DNA of 15,230 bases from Gemmatimonadota bacterium (GCA_026706505.1 JAPOYQ010000688.1:1-15230), one strand, 5' to 3'. Positions 1 to 7,630 are shown, counted from the stretch's first letter. Notes: generated by a model not told the origin, from the sequence alone. Numbers and translations are program-made.

Positions 1-170
1 CCGGGGTGGGCACGCCCCGGAAATCTCATCGAAATCGCCGGGCATGACCTCCACTTGCTCGCTTCAATGAGGCCGGGGCGTTTCCTCCCCGGAAATAGCT
101 ACGGCGTCGATGAGTTCCCGCCGCTGGGCGTGTTGCTTCAATGAGGCCAGGGCATTCCCGCCCCGGAAAC
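1..170 (-). CRISPR. Partial CRISPR array, three repeats visible, continues past the left edge
   Basis: Two full 36-base repeats lie at 61-96 and 135-170, and the last 24 bases of a third at 1-24. Spacers are 36 (25-60) and 38 (97-134) bases. Each full repeat, read on the plus strand, begins GCTTCAATGAGG, then has a six-base hairpin arm, an eight-base loop, the other arm CCCCGG, and ends AAAT or AAAC. Read on the minus strand the repeats end CATTGAAGC, which resembles the common 5' crRNA handle AUUGAAR-C. I therefore infer transcription on the minus strand, in the direction of the cas operon. The array starts only 35 bases after the stop of the last cas gene, so no ordinary AT-rich leader fits there; it may be read through from the operon, or the leader may lie off the left edge. 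The loops differ in all three copies and the copy at 135-170 has one A-C mismatch in its stem. Confidence 0.88.
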
Positions 171-205
171 CACCACAGCCAACGGTATGAGTTCGCAGTC
201 TTGGA

Positions 206-1132
206 TCATACAGGCACCGCATGCGTGAAATTGCGATACTTGTCCCTAGTAATTCGCTGACTCCGATAAACCTCGACAACGCCTAACGCTAAAAGACTCT
301 TGCGATCCGGTAAGGGCTTTTGCAACTCGGCCAAGCTGAGCAGAGACCGCACGACTTCAATACTCAAAGCCCCTTCCCAGATTGGCCACGAAAACAGCAC
401 ACCTTCACCGCGCCGCTGCGAAAAGCCAGTCGTATGTAAGTGCCGTTCCCTAGGTGCAGTAGGGAAAAGAGGCAGCGCTTCCACGGCGAGACGATTAGCA
501 CCACGCATGGTACGCACTGGATCACCCGAAGGTGCTTCCCAACGCAGAGCATACCTGCGGTCGTCCAAAGGATCCCAGCGAAGACTCGGCTTAGGGTCTG
601 AATATTGCCACACCTCAAACAAGGAAGCACGCAAATGATCTGACTTGGTGCTTTCCACTAGCTCTCGCATGGAGCCGATGAAGTGCTGATGTCCTGCTCC
701 ACTCATGGTTCGCAGTGCCGTGTCCTGAATACGCGAGTCTCTCGCGGAGATGGGGAGGCTATCGCAACCAAAGGCGGCAATGAAATCTGCATCGTGCCGC
801 TCAGTAAGACCTGCTGCGTTGGAGGCGGATTGAGCCACTTTCCGGAACTCCTCACAATTGATTGTTAGATCGTCGGCAAACTTAAACGCATCTTTCATCT
901 CTGTTAGAGCGGGCATGAGTAGTTCGATCAAACTATCCTCTGTAAGCACTATATCCCCAAGCAATACAGGAGACCAGTACCCTCCCTTCTCTTTCCAACT
1001 TATACGCCAGTTCGCCGATGAATTTGCCTCAGTCGCAATTCGCAAGGTACCAATAGCCGCGAGAAATCCGAGTGGATTGCTGCCATCGAGTCCGTTGAGC
1101 AGAAGCCCCGAGGTTGATCCGTTTGCCGTCAT
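206..1132 (-). CDS. Type I-G CRISPR protein, Cas8-like / 'Cas3-extension' family
   Basis: A 308-residue protein, last gene of the cas operon. Near the N terminus it carries the motif LDGSNPLGFLAAIGTLR, and near the C terminus EVYRSQRITRDKYRNFT. Both are features I associate with the type I-G/I-U family found directly after cas3 (GSU0052-like, also described as 'Cas3-extension'). It is not Csx17, whose N terminus is different and which is much longer. In type I-G it is probably a large-subunit-like or Cas3-associated part of the interference complex; that role is inference. The chosen ATG at 1132 overlaps the cas3 stop as ATGA and has GGGAGGAG six bases upstream, so the ATG at 1162, ten codons earlier, is rejected. 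The length appears normal and the reading frame is intact. The exact subunit name is uncertain. Confidence 0.8.
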   Translation of the reverse strand: MTANGSTSGLLLNGLDGSNPLGFLAAIGTLRIATEANSSANWRISWKEKGGYWSPVLLGDIVLTEDSLIELLMPALTEMKDAFKFADDLTINCEEFRKVAQSASNAAGLTERHDADFIAAFGCDSLPISARDSRIQDTALRTMSGAGHQHFIGSMRELVESTKSDHLRASLFEVWQYSDPKPSLRWDPLDDRRYALRWEAPSGDPVRTMRGANRLAVEALPLFPTAPRERHLHTTGFSQRRGEGVLFSWPIWEGALSIEVVRSLLSLAELQKPLPDRKSLLALGVVEVYRSQRITRDKYRNFTHAVPV

Positions 1133-4095
1133 TGTGTCTCCTCCCGTTCGCTCTGCCGCCAATCAGCGAGCCGCAGCAGGGCTTCCAGCCAAGCCAAACC
1201 CCACCAGCCATAGCGCCGCACCAGCCGCCAATAGCGGTCTGCGACTCCAGAATCAAGACGCTCAAGATTAGTAGGACCGCACCAATGCGTTCGTTGGCCG
1301 CGTAACTCGAAATCCACATCCACGCCCTGCTTGTCGAATATCACCGGAGCGAACGGCCGACAGTGGCCGTGATGGCTGGCAATCAAATGAAGAACCAAGT
1401 CGCGCAGATCGTCCCTCTCCGGCAAAAGCACCGACGCACTTTCGGCCAAGCGCACCGAAAGCAGTTCGTGCCGCCCACCTTTGGGATAGCCGGAAGCGGT
1501 CCTCGCCCTCTCATAGGCTACCCGATTTCTCGGTATTTCGGCAGATTTGGCCAGAGATTCTCCACCCAACCAGCGAGCACCGCCACGCAACAAAGACTGA
1601 AATCGTGGATCGGCCTTGCCTAAATCGTGTAACAGGCCAGCGCAGGCAATGGCTTCTACTAAGTCCTCCGGCAAGCCGCATCCCATAGCATGACAGCGAG
1701 CCAATGCCTCGACATCGGGAAGGTGCCTTAGCAGTTTGACGGGACGCCCAATACCGGACGCGCTAGCATCATCCTCATCGCTGAAGTGGTCAGCTTCGTG
1801 GGTGAGCTCCAGTATGCGACGGCGTCCGACGAGCACCAAGCTATTGCCGCCGACTATGTGAAGTCTCGACCCGGAAAAATCTTTGTAGAGTTCGCTTGCG
1901 ACTTCCGATAGCCAAGAGGGTTCGGGCGAATTGGAAAGCTCTGTCAAAAGATCGCGCAAGGCATCGTCAAGCTCATCGTCCTCGTATTTTCGTTCCAAAT
2001 CTTTCAATAACTCACGAGCGGTTTCTTTGGCCGTAACAGAATCCGGCCAATCGCCCACTAACTTCGGGTGCAAGCGAAGGATAGGCTTAGCACGGGCGAT
2101 CCGATAGGCGCGATCACCCACGTCTAAGTCGGCGTCTGGCGGCAGGTCTCCGAGTTGACGCGCTGGCCCCGAATGGGTGGCTGGGATCACAATAATATCG
2201 CCGGGCCGAATCGCCCTAAGGTCCCCTGTAATGTCCCCGAGTTCCGTCTCGGCCCCCCGCCACCGCACAACCAAGCGTTCCACCGTGGGCAAACCATTCC
2301 TGTTTAAGCTATCCTCTGTGCTGGTTCCTTCCACATCGGCGCTGTCGTCTGCGGCATCTTCTCCGGCCAGCCAACGCCTGAACACACTAACTGGTACCGG
2401 GAGCGTCTCACTGCTGCTCGGCGGGCACAAGGACAGAAGTTCCAGCGCAGTTTCCTTTGCATCTATCAAGTCCCAATCGGCACGCCAACAGACCTGTACA
2501 TCCGCCACGCCTTCACGAGGCCCGTGCAAGAACGGAGCCACCTCAGGAGAAGGTTGTGGTTCCGGTGCTGTCTGAGCCCAGCAATCGACATGGGCGGGAA
2601 GCATCACCGGAGCATCGACGGACGGCGCGTTGAGCGAAGAGTTGCCGTCTGGCAGATAGGCGATTCCAAAATCCACCTCGCCATTATCATCCTTGTGCTC
2701 ATTGAGCCAATTCCAAGTCTTGGTAAGAGCCTCGCCGTACACGGGATCATCGCCCGTGTCACCCGCTTGGTCGCCGCGCACGAGAATGACCGCCTGAGCC
2801 TCAATTGGTCGCCCCATGCGATTCAGGCGGCCAAAACGCTGGCGTAGGGCATCAAGACTCGCGCATTCGGTCACCAAACCGTCGAAATCGAGATCGGCTC
2901 CGACTTCCAAGGTTTGGGTAGCCACAACAACCACCGGCTTTGATAAAGCGCGTTTGTCCGCTTGATCGGATTCGAGGAATTTCAAGTGTTGCTTAACTAG
3001 GGCATCCTTATCGACGGGACGCATCCGACCTGTCAGCAGTACGGCGTCAAGGGCTTCCCTGCTTTGAAGCAAGCAATAGGTCTCCCGCGCCGTGGCAACG
3101 CGGTTGACAAACACCACGATAGCGCGACGTTCGCCGTTGACCAGTCCCAATGCAGCCTCGGCCAAAACCTTGGCCATCGCGCTCGTGGCCTGCTTCCCTT
3201 TGGCTTTTTCGACTGTCTTCAGAATGGCGGGCTTGTGTGCTAGCTGACGCTGACCTAGCGGGTGGGCAGGATTTCGGCTTTCTTCAGATAGGTCCTCGAA
3301 TAGATCCACCCCTAGCGGTGGAGTCGCCGACATCACCACCGGGTAAAAGGGACGCTCAAGTGGCGTATGCCCCCATTTTTGATAGCGCCGCACCGCTTGC
3401 AGGGTTTGCAGGAACGGTTGAGCGCAATGCGCCTCGTCGAGTAAGACTAGACTGTCGTTGGCGACTAACCCCGCAGCTATCGGCCACGTGCGAGGGCCAC
3501 GCCCATAGCCGCGAAACAACAAGCGGGAGCCGATTTGATCGACGGTCGAAGCCACCACCATGGGTTGAAGCGGGCTGCTCATCCAAGCCTCCGACCGATA
3601 CATGCCGCCGCGCAATACATAAGCAGTCAACGGTAGTTCCCCCGCAAATCCGTCCGCCTCACCGTGGGCAATCTGTCGCAGGTTGTCTGCAACGCGCTTG
3701 AGGATGCCGTCCCGCGCCTTCTCAAGACGATCTGCCAACAGGCGTGCCCGCTCGTATGCTTGGTCCACGATTACGCGCCGGTCAACTACCAAGAATACGC
3801 GACGCGGTGCAGTGATGGCTTGCTCCCGAGCCAACCGAGATGCTTGGGCTGCCAACGCGAACACGGCGATATCCAAGCACGCGGTCTTGCCTGCTGCTGT
3901 CGACAAGGCAATGGCTTCGGGCCAAGGTGCCTCTGCCCGCTCCAGTACTCTATCCGCCAATGCCTGCTGCCAAGCGAAAGGTGGATGGCCCCACAACTTG
4001 TTGAAGAACTCGGCGAAGTCCGTAGCGTTCAACTGCTTCAATGAGGCCAAGGTATCGCTGCCTTGGAAGTCAGCCACGGTCTCCACCTTTTTCAT
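1129..4095 (-). CDS. cas3: CRISPR helicase-nuclease Cas3, type I-G, HD domain at C terminus
   Basis: Cas3 unwinds and degrades target DNA recruited by the type I effector. With the ATG at 4095 it is 988 residues. The N-terminal segment DFAEFFNKLWGHPPFAWQQ is typical of I-G Cas3. A Walker A-like STAAGKT follows at about 65-71, then LLDEAHC (DEAH at about 220-223), SATPP (about 256), TLEVGADLDFD and the arginine-finger motif QRFGRLNRMGR (about 419-429). The HD nuclease is C-terminal: LLHDLGKADPRFQ near residue 820 and SHHGHCRPF near 908. The start is unclear. ATGs at 4170, 4116 and 4095 all lack a good ribosome site; GTG at 4077 has AAGGTGGAG very close upstream. Conserved family sequence begins only after residue 22 of this model, and the residues just before it (DFQGSDTLASLKQ) are simply a CRISPR-like repeat read as protein. 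A TTG start just after the repeat is therefore also possible. It overlaps csb2 by 26 bases. Confidence 0.95.
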   Translation of the reverse strand: MKKVETVADFQGSDTLASLKQLNATDFAEFFNKLWGHPPFAWQQALADRVLERAEAPWPEAIALSTAAGKTACLDIAVFALAAQASRLAREQAITAPRRVFLVVDRRVIVDQAYERARLLADRLEKARDGILKRVADNLRQIAHGEADGFAGELPLTAYVLRGGMYRSEAWMSSPLQPMVVASTVDQIGSRLLFRGYGRGPRTWPIAAGLVANDSLVLLDEAHCAQPFLQTLQAVRRYQKWGHTPLERPFYPVVMSATPPLGVDLFEDLSEESRNPAHPLGQRQLAHKPAILKTVEKAKGKQATSAMAKVLAEAALGLVNGERRAIVVFVNRVATARETYCLLQSREALDAVLLTGRMRPVDKDALVKQHLKFLESDQADKRALSKPVVVVATQTLEVGADLDFDGLVTECASLDALRQRFGRLNRMGRPIEAQAVILVRGDQAGDTGDDPVYGEALTKTWNWLNEHKDDNGEVDFGIAYLPDGNSSLNAPSVDAPVMLPAHVDCWAQTAPEPQPSPEVAPFLHGPREGVADVQVCWRADWDLIDAKETALELLSLCPPSSSETLPVPVSVFRRWLAGEDAADDSADVEGTSTEDSLNRNGLPTVERLVVRWRGAETELGDITGDLRAIRPGDIIVIPATHSGPARQLGDLPPDADLDVGDRAYRIARAKPILRLHPKLVGDWPDSVTAKETARELLKDLERKYEDDELDDALRDLLTELSNSPEPSWLSEVASELYKDFSGSRLHIVGGNSLVLVGRRRILELTHEADHFSDEDDASASGIGRPVKLLRHLPDVEALARCHAMGCGLPEDLVEAIACAGLLHDLGKADPRFQSLLRGGARWLGGESLAKSAEIPRNRVAYERARTASGYPKGGRHELLSVRLAESASVLLPERDDLRDLVLHLIASHHGHCRPFAPVIFDKQGVDVDFELRGQRTHWCGPTNLERLDSGVADRYWRLVRRYGWWGLAWLEALLRLADWRQSEREETQ
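4035..4070 (-). repeat. Solo 36-base CRISPR repeat at the csb2/cas3 junction
   Basis: On the plus strand this reads GCTTCAATGAGG, CCAAGG, an eight-base loop TATCGCTG, CCTTGG, AAGT. The first 12 bases and the total length of 36 are identical to the array repeats at 61-96 and 135-170. Two neighbouring pairs of the stem are changed on both arms (CCGGGG/CCCCGG becomes CCAAGG/CCTTGG), so the hairpin is preserved by matched changes. On the minus strand, the csb2/cas3 mRNA sense, it starts at the last base of the csb2 stop codon and ends with CATTGAAGC, followed by cas3 coding sequence. The reading frame of cas3 runs through it. Function is inferred only: a possible cleavage site for the Cas6 part of Csb2 inside its own mRNA, or a crRNA-like regulator. 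Confidence 0.85.
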
Positions 4096-6427
4096 CCATT
4101 GGGCGGCACAACCCATATCCCCGGAAGCGACCTGCTCCCACGAGCACAGGCCCGCGCACCGGCTCGTCAAAGACGATCACCCCATGGTTATGGCTCCGTC
4201 GCCCACCGCCGTTCTTACGCATCAGTTGAGGATACTCCCTCGCATGGGGGACGCCCTCAATCAGCGAAACCGGGTGCAACAACACCTCGCGCGGGCGCGG
4301 CAGACCAATGTGCAGACACGCATCTTTCACGCTCTCAGCCGCCCGCTCCCATTTGTCCTTGCCATCAAAATGTCGGTTCAGTACCACCGGGGTCACGCTC
4401 GCCCAAACGCGAGATTCCCGTGTCCAAGTATCCGGGTCAAGGTTTTTCGGCGGGCGTTCGCGGGTTTCCAATGCAATAGCGCACTCGAACCACTGGCCAT
4501 CAAACAAAGGATGTTCACGCGGCAATCCGGTAGTTGGATCGCGTAGGAACGGTTCAAGGCAATGCCCGGCCTCCTGCTGATCCAAGCCCGTCGGCAGAAC
4601 CAGAGCCAAACCCATAATGCGGCCATCTGCATGTTCCGAGCCGACAAAGGGGAGAGGTGTCAAGGCGAGATGCGGTGCGGCGGTGGGCGTGCCGTCCAAG
4701 CGATGGCCACTAAACCATTCCGGCGGCGGTTGTTCGGGACACTCTTTTGTCAATAAGCCACGTAGAGCCGCTGTGAGCTTGAGCGTCGCTGGTAGAGACA
4801 CGCGCTTGCCTTTGATGCCGAGGACAATGAGCCTAGGGTCGAAAACCGAGCCGGGAGCTTCGGGGGCCTTGTCTTTCGGGGGTCTATCATATCCCTGCCA
4901 ACGGCCCGGCACCGGGTGCAGACTCACGGGTTTCCCAGCGGGAAAACGGTCTCCCAAACGCGTTTTCATTTCCTTGATGTATTGTCTTTGCTCGCGAGGA
5001 CTTCGCGCGTGACTTCGGCTACCTCCTTCGCGCATTGCCGCAGCAAGTCGATTTCGGATGGTGTCAACATCCGGGGAGCGGGCGAGGTACCGAGCTTCTG
5101 AGTAAGTAAGGCAATCGAAGGCGTGGCCGAAGTGCGCCTTCCACCATTTCTCAAAGTCTGATCCGTGCTTTTGTCGGAGTTCATGTAATTGCTCCTGTGA
5201 GGGGTTTAGTTTTGCAGAGTAGGGTTTTCCGGTCAGCGCAATGGCTCCGACGACCTTTCCTCCCTGTTTCTCAATCCAGCCGCGCAGATTTGCCAGCGTG
5301 CCGCCCTGACCGACGAAATCGTCCACCATCACGTATTCGCGTTCCTTCTCAACGGTTCCTTCAAATGCGGCTTGCCGAGCGAGTCGGCCATATCCGTCGG
5401 CACCCGTGTGGCGTACCACATTGGCCTGTGCGACAGTGGTATCAAACGGGACACCCAAGCGTTCGCTCAGCAGTTCTGCTAAGGAAGCAGGGATCGCATT
5501 GAAGCCTTGCTCGTAGGCATTGGCGCATATCAGCACGAGCTCCCCGCTTTCGCTAACCTCGGCGATGAGTGCACGAACCGTGGTGATTCCTGCTTCGTCA
5601 ACCAAGCCGCTGACCAGATTTGCCGCAGCCTCAGCATCACCACTTGTCTTCGCGCTGGGATATTCGGGATGCTGCTTGGTCTCGGATTCGTCAGCCAGCA
5701 ACACCGCGTCTGCAAATGCCTTCCAAGGTACCCTTGGCGGTTGCTTCATCTCCTTGAGGTCCGCCTTAGCTTGCTCAAGCTCACTGTGAAGATCATGGTA
5801 GGCGATTCTCGCGGCGCGGTTCATGCGCGTTTCTAATGTCTTCAAGCGCCCAGGGCTCGTTACGCGCAATCGCTGAAGGGCGACACCGGTCGCCGGAATC
5901 CACACGGGCGGCGGCGGCTCGGATTCCAGCCACACTTGCACGAAGGAGGCTGAATGCCCTACATGCGTGACCTTGGCGACCAGCCGTTCCAAGGCAACGC
6001 GATGAGCACCTAACTCGACCTCTGGCCACATCAGATGCACCGTTGGATCGTGGGGAATGGCAACCGGGAAACCACGAGGCTGGCGCGATCGATGCTCTGG
6101 GAGTTGGGCCAGTCCGGCAGCCTTTAGTTTGTTCAGGTCTCCACTAGTAGGCACTTTGCGACTGAGGCTCGCGTCGTTGACTGGCACATAGCTGACAACA
6201 GTGGTGCGGCTGTCCGCATCCGAGGCGGCAATCGCAGGAGGCGGCAAGGCTTCAAGCCAGCGCAGGGCCTCGCCTTCGGCAAGATCTTCATAGGTCTCAA
6301 ACCAAGCTGCCGCCAACGCCATGAACACCCGGTCGGGATGCGGTGGCCATTCGGCTTGCTCTTTTCGCGCCCCGTCTGCCGCTGCCATTGACCACCCGTT
6401 CAGATAGTGGAGACCAAGGGCGAACAT
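4070..6427 (-). CDS. csb2: Csb2 (Cas5-Cas6 fusion, type I-G) with inserted phosphoribosyltransferase domain
   Basis: In type I-G systems Csb2 joins a Cas5-like part, which caps the crRNA 5' handle, to a Cas6-like part that cleaves precursor crRNA. The N terminus fits: a short first strand, then EWPPHPDRVFMALAAAW at residues 26-42. The C terminus fits too: FDPRLIVL (529-536), HLALTPLPFVGSEHADGR (586-603), RRSHNHGVIVF (743-753) and GPVLVGAGRFRGYGLCRP (759-776). The protein is 785 residues, against roughly 500-550 expected. The extra stretch, about residues 229-470, is a type I phosphoribosyltransferase-like domain with YVMVDDFVGQGGTL at 365-378. Flanking Csb2 sequence resumes at about 478 (REQRQYIKEMKTRLGDRF), so this is an in-frame insertion and not an end-to-end fusion. 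The ATG overlaps the csb1 stop as TGATG and is preceded by AGGAGAAGAGGAAG. The stop overlaps the solo repeat. Confidence 0.9.
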   Translation of the reverse strand: MFALGLHYLNGWSMAAADGARKEQAEWPPHPDRVFMALAAAWFETYEDLAEGEALRWLEALPPPAIAASDADSRTTVVSYVPVNDASLSRKVPTSGDLNKLKAAGLAQLPEHRSRQPRGFPVAIPHDPTVHLMWPEVELGAHRVALERLVAKVTHVGHSASFVQVWLESEPPPPVWIPATGVALQRLRVTSPGRLKTLETRMNRAARIAYHDLHSELEQAKADLKEMKQPPRVPWKAFADAVLLADESETKQHPEYPSAKTSGDAEAAANLVSGLVDEAGITTVRALIAEVSESGELVLICANAYEQGFNAIPASLAELLSERLGVPFDTTVAQANVVRHTGADGYGRLARQAAFEGTVEKEREYVMVDDFVGQGGTLANLRGWIEKQGGKVVGAIALTGKPYSAKLNPSQEQLHELRQKHGSDFEKWWKAHFGHAFDCLTYSEARYLARSPDVDTIRNRLAAAMREGGSRSHARSPREQRQYIKEMKTRLGDRFPAGKPVSLHPVPGRWQGYDRPPKDKAPEAPGSVFDPRLIVLGIKGKRVSLPATLKLTAALRGLLTKECPEQPPPEWFSGHRLDGTPTAAPHLALTPLPFVGSEHADGRIMGLALVLPTGLDQQEAGHCLEPFLRDPTTGLPREHPLFDGQWFECAIALETRERPPKNLDPDTWTRESRVWASVTPVVLNRHFDGKDKWERAAESVKDACLHIGLPRPREVLLHPVSLIEGVPHAREYPQLMRKNGGGRRSHNHGVIVFDEPVRGPVLVGAGRFRGYGLCRPMDEKGGDRG
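5018..5743 (-). other. Phosphoribosyltransferase-like domain embedded in Csb2
   Basis: Approximate limits, residues 229-470 of Csb2. The segment resembles a stand-alone PRTase family that I know from mobile-element-borne proteins. Its landmarks in order are KQHPEYPSAKTSGD (251-264), GFNAIPASLAELL (308-320), HTGADGYGRLARQ (340-352), the PRPP loop VMVDDFVGQGGTL (366-378), ALTGKPYSAKL (397-407) and LTYSEARYL (440-448). The PRPP loop has the expected hydrophobic strand, two adjacent acids (D369, D370) and the glycine-threonine turn (G375-G376-T377), so ligand binding is plausible. Substrate and reaction are unknown. The loop lies at 5294-5332. Boundaries are judged by eye from where Csb2-like sequence stops and resumes. 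Confidence 0.82.
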
Positions 6428-7176
6428 CAGTCTTCCTCTTCTCCTGATGCGCTCGCCAATTCCTGGCTACGCCGAACCAATTCGACAAGGTCGGGCGATG
6501 GGGTCAGCTCAATTTCGTCCTCCCAAGGCAAGCCGGCATCTTTGGCCTCAGCAGTCGCTTCTTTCAACAGTTTTAGCGCGTCTTCGGGACCAAGTTTGAA
6601 TTTCTGCGGAGGTTCTCCAGGGTGGTCGAGCAGTTCCCACACAGGTTCTTGTTCAGCAAAAAGCTGGCAACGAGAGCGAAGGTCCGTATCAGCCCTCGCT
6701 AGAGTACCGGCGGCAATCCCCAAGGCGGCTAAGGCGGTACGTGCTGAGAGATCGGTATCATGGTTGGAATCAGCGGCCCCACTGAACGGAAAACGGAGAC
6801 GGCGCAAGACTGCCAGAGATAAGGTTGTCGTTTGCCGGGCTTTCGATAAAGTGAATCCGCCTTCCGTAATGCTTGGCATGACGTTTCCGTGATTGGCTTC
6901 CGAAGGTCTTCCTTTCTTGTCCTTACCCAGCTTGTTAGATCCCGCTTTTTCATCTAAGGTCCAATCCGGTACATCATCACCTGAAGACTTGCGCCCGTAT
7001 AACGGACCTGCTCCAAGCATGATCTGGGCAGGATCAATGCGGCTTCCTGTTTTCTCCCCTGCCACCGCATCATACCCCACGATCTCCGACACCACCGCTC
7101 GCTGAAATTTGCACCCTGCACCGCCACGAGGCCCGGTCGAGTCCCATAGACCGAATATCAAGGCGGTCGGACACAA
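6427..7176 (-). CDS. csb1: csb1 (cas7, type I-G), 3' part after a frameshift
   Basis: This is the larger, downstream part of the Cas7 backbone protein, which multimerises along the crRNA. It carries the family signatures LFGLCPTALIFGLWDSTG (the LFG codons lie just upstream of the nominal TTG start), GGAGCKFQRAVVSEIVGYD, SEANHGNVMPSI and QTTTLSLAVLRRLRFP. The nominal TTG start at 7176 is inside conserved sequence, so it is not a real gene start. This segment continues the 5' part (7070-7630) in the +1 frame. Joining them near 7180-7195 gives a protein of about 400 residues, normal for Csb1. It ends with an acidic ASGEEED tail and overlaps the csb2 ATG as TGATG. As sequenced the protein would not be made whole; an assembly error or a real mutation could explain it. 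Confidence 0.85.
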   Translation of the reverse strand: MCPTALIFGLWDSTGPRGGAGCKFQRAVVSEIVGYDAVAGEKTGSRIDPAQIMLGAGPLYGRKSSGDDVPDWTLDEKAGSNKLGKDKKGRPSEANHGNVMPSITEGGFTLSKARQTTTLSLAVLRRLRFPFSGAADSNHDTDLSARTALAALGIAAGTLARADTDLRSRCQLFAEQEPVWELLDHPGEPPQKFKLGPEDALKLLKEATAEAKDAGLPWEDEIELTPSPDLVELVRRSQELASASGEEED

Positions 7177-7630
7177 GCCAAATAGGCCGGTTCCTCACCT
7201 CCGCAGTGTCGAGTATTCGACCTTTCTCTGATTTACGAAAAATCGTACCGTCGAGCAGGCTGTCGCGGAATAGCGCATCCGCGACGCGATGAGGAGCCTC
7301 TAAGCTGGTCACCGTGAACTTCTTGAGTAGTTCCTCCTGATCGAAGCGCGTTACTAGCAGAGGAAGCTGTACCGTTCCGGCCCGGTGCGCCTCCAGTAGC
7401 GCCAATTCCATGCGGTTGGCTTGGGACTGCACAGAGTCTAAGAGAACGCACTGTCGAACCTCGCCGGTAGCGGGATCAATGCGCTCCTCCGTGGCGTATT
7501 TTCCGCCTTCATAGGTCGGCGGGAAAACCTTGTCACCAGGACCTCCTGCTGGCTGATAGTCGGTCACACACCGAAATGCCGCCGCCGTTCCGCCGACCGC
7601 ATCCCGCAAGGTCTGTAGATCAATCGTCAT
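7070..7630 (-). CDS. csb1: csb1 (cas7, type I-G), 5' part before a frameshift
   Basis: First gene of the cas operon. Csb1 forms the Cas7 backbone of the I-G effector. Family signatures are clear: FPPTYEGGKYATEERID at 36-52, LLDSVQSQANRMELALLEA at 63-81, LEAPHRVADALFRDS at 110-124 and FRKSEKGRILDTAEVRN at 131-147. After about residue 147 the frame leaves Csb1 sequence and runs in a meaningless frame to 7070, while the true continuation (LFGLCPTALIFG) is in the +1 frame. Removing one base around 7180-7195, for example in the run read GGAACCGGCC on the minus strand, restores the protein. The ATG at 7630 has GAGGATAG upstream. I see no convincing promoter in the 150 bases upstream, 7631-7780. Confidence 0.87.
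   Translation of the reverse strand: MTIDLQTLRDAVGGTAAAFRCVTDYQPAGGPGDKVFPPTYEGGKYATEERIDPATGEVRQCVLLDSVQSQANRMELALLEAHRAGTVQLPLLVTRFDQEELLKKFTVTSLEAPHRVADALFRDSLLDGTIFRKSEKGRILDTAEVRNRPIWLVSDRLDIRSMGLDRASWRCRVQISASGGVGDRGV

Noticed and set aside
25..134. Spacer origin
   Set aside because: Both spacers could be read as coding fragments, but 36-38 bases are too short to name a source by eye; a search against phage and plasmid sequences is needed.
64..279. Minus-strand 71-codon open frame across two repeats
   Set aside because: It is a translation of CRISPR repeats and spacers, with no ribosome site and no family match.
4096..4170. Cas3 start at 4170
   Set aside because: It would overlap csb2 by about 100 bases with no ribosome site and no Cas3-like sequence in the added part.
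3683..4546. Plus-strand 287-codon open frame opposite cas3 and csb2
   Set aside because: It lies antisense to two clearly recognised genes and shows low-complexity, Arg/Ser-rich shadow sequence.
5497..5505. CATTGAAGC, the repeat's 3' end, on the plus strand inside csb2
   Set aside because: Only nine bases match, no hairpin precedes it and the strand is opposite to the cas mRNA, so chance is enough.
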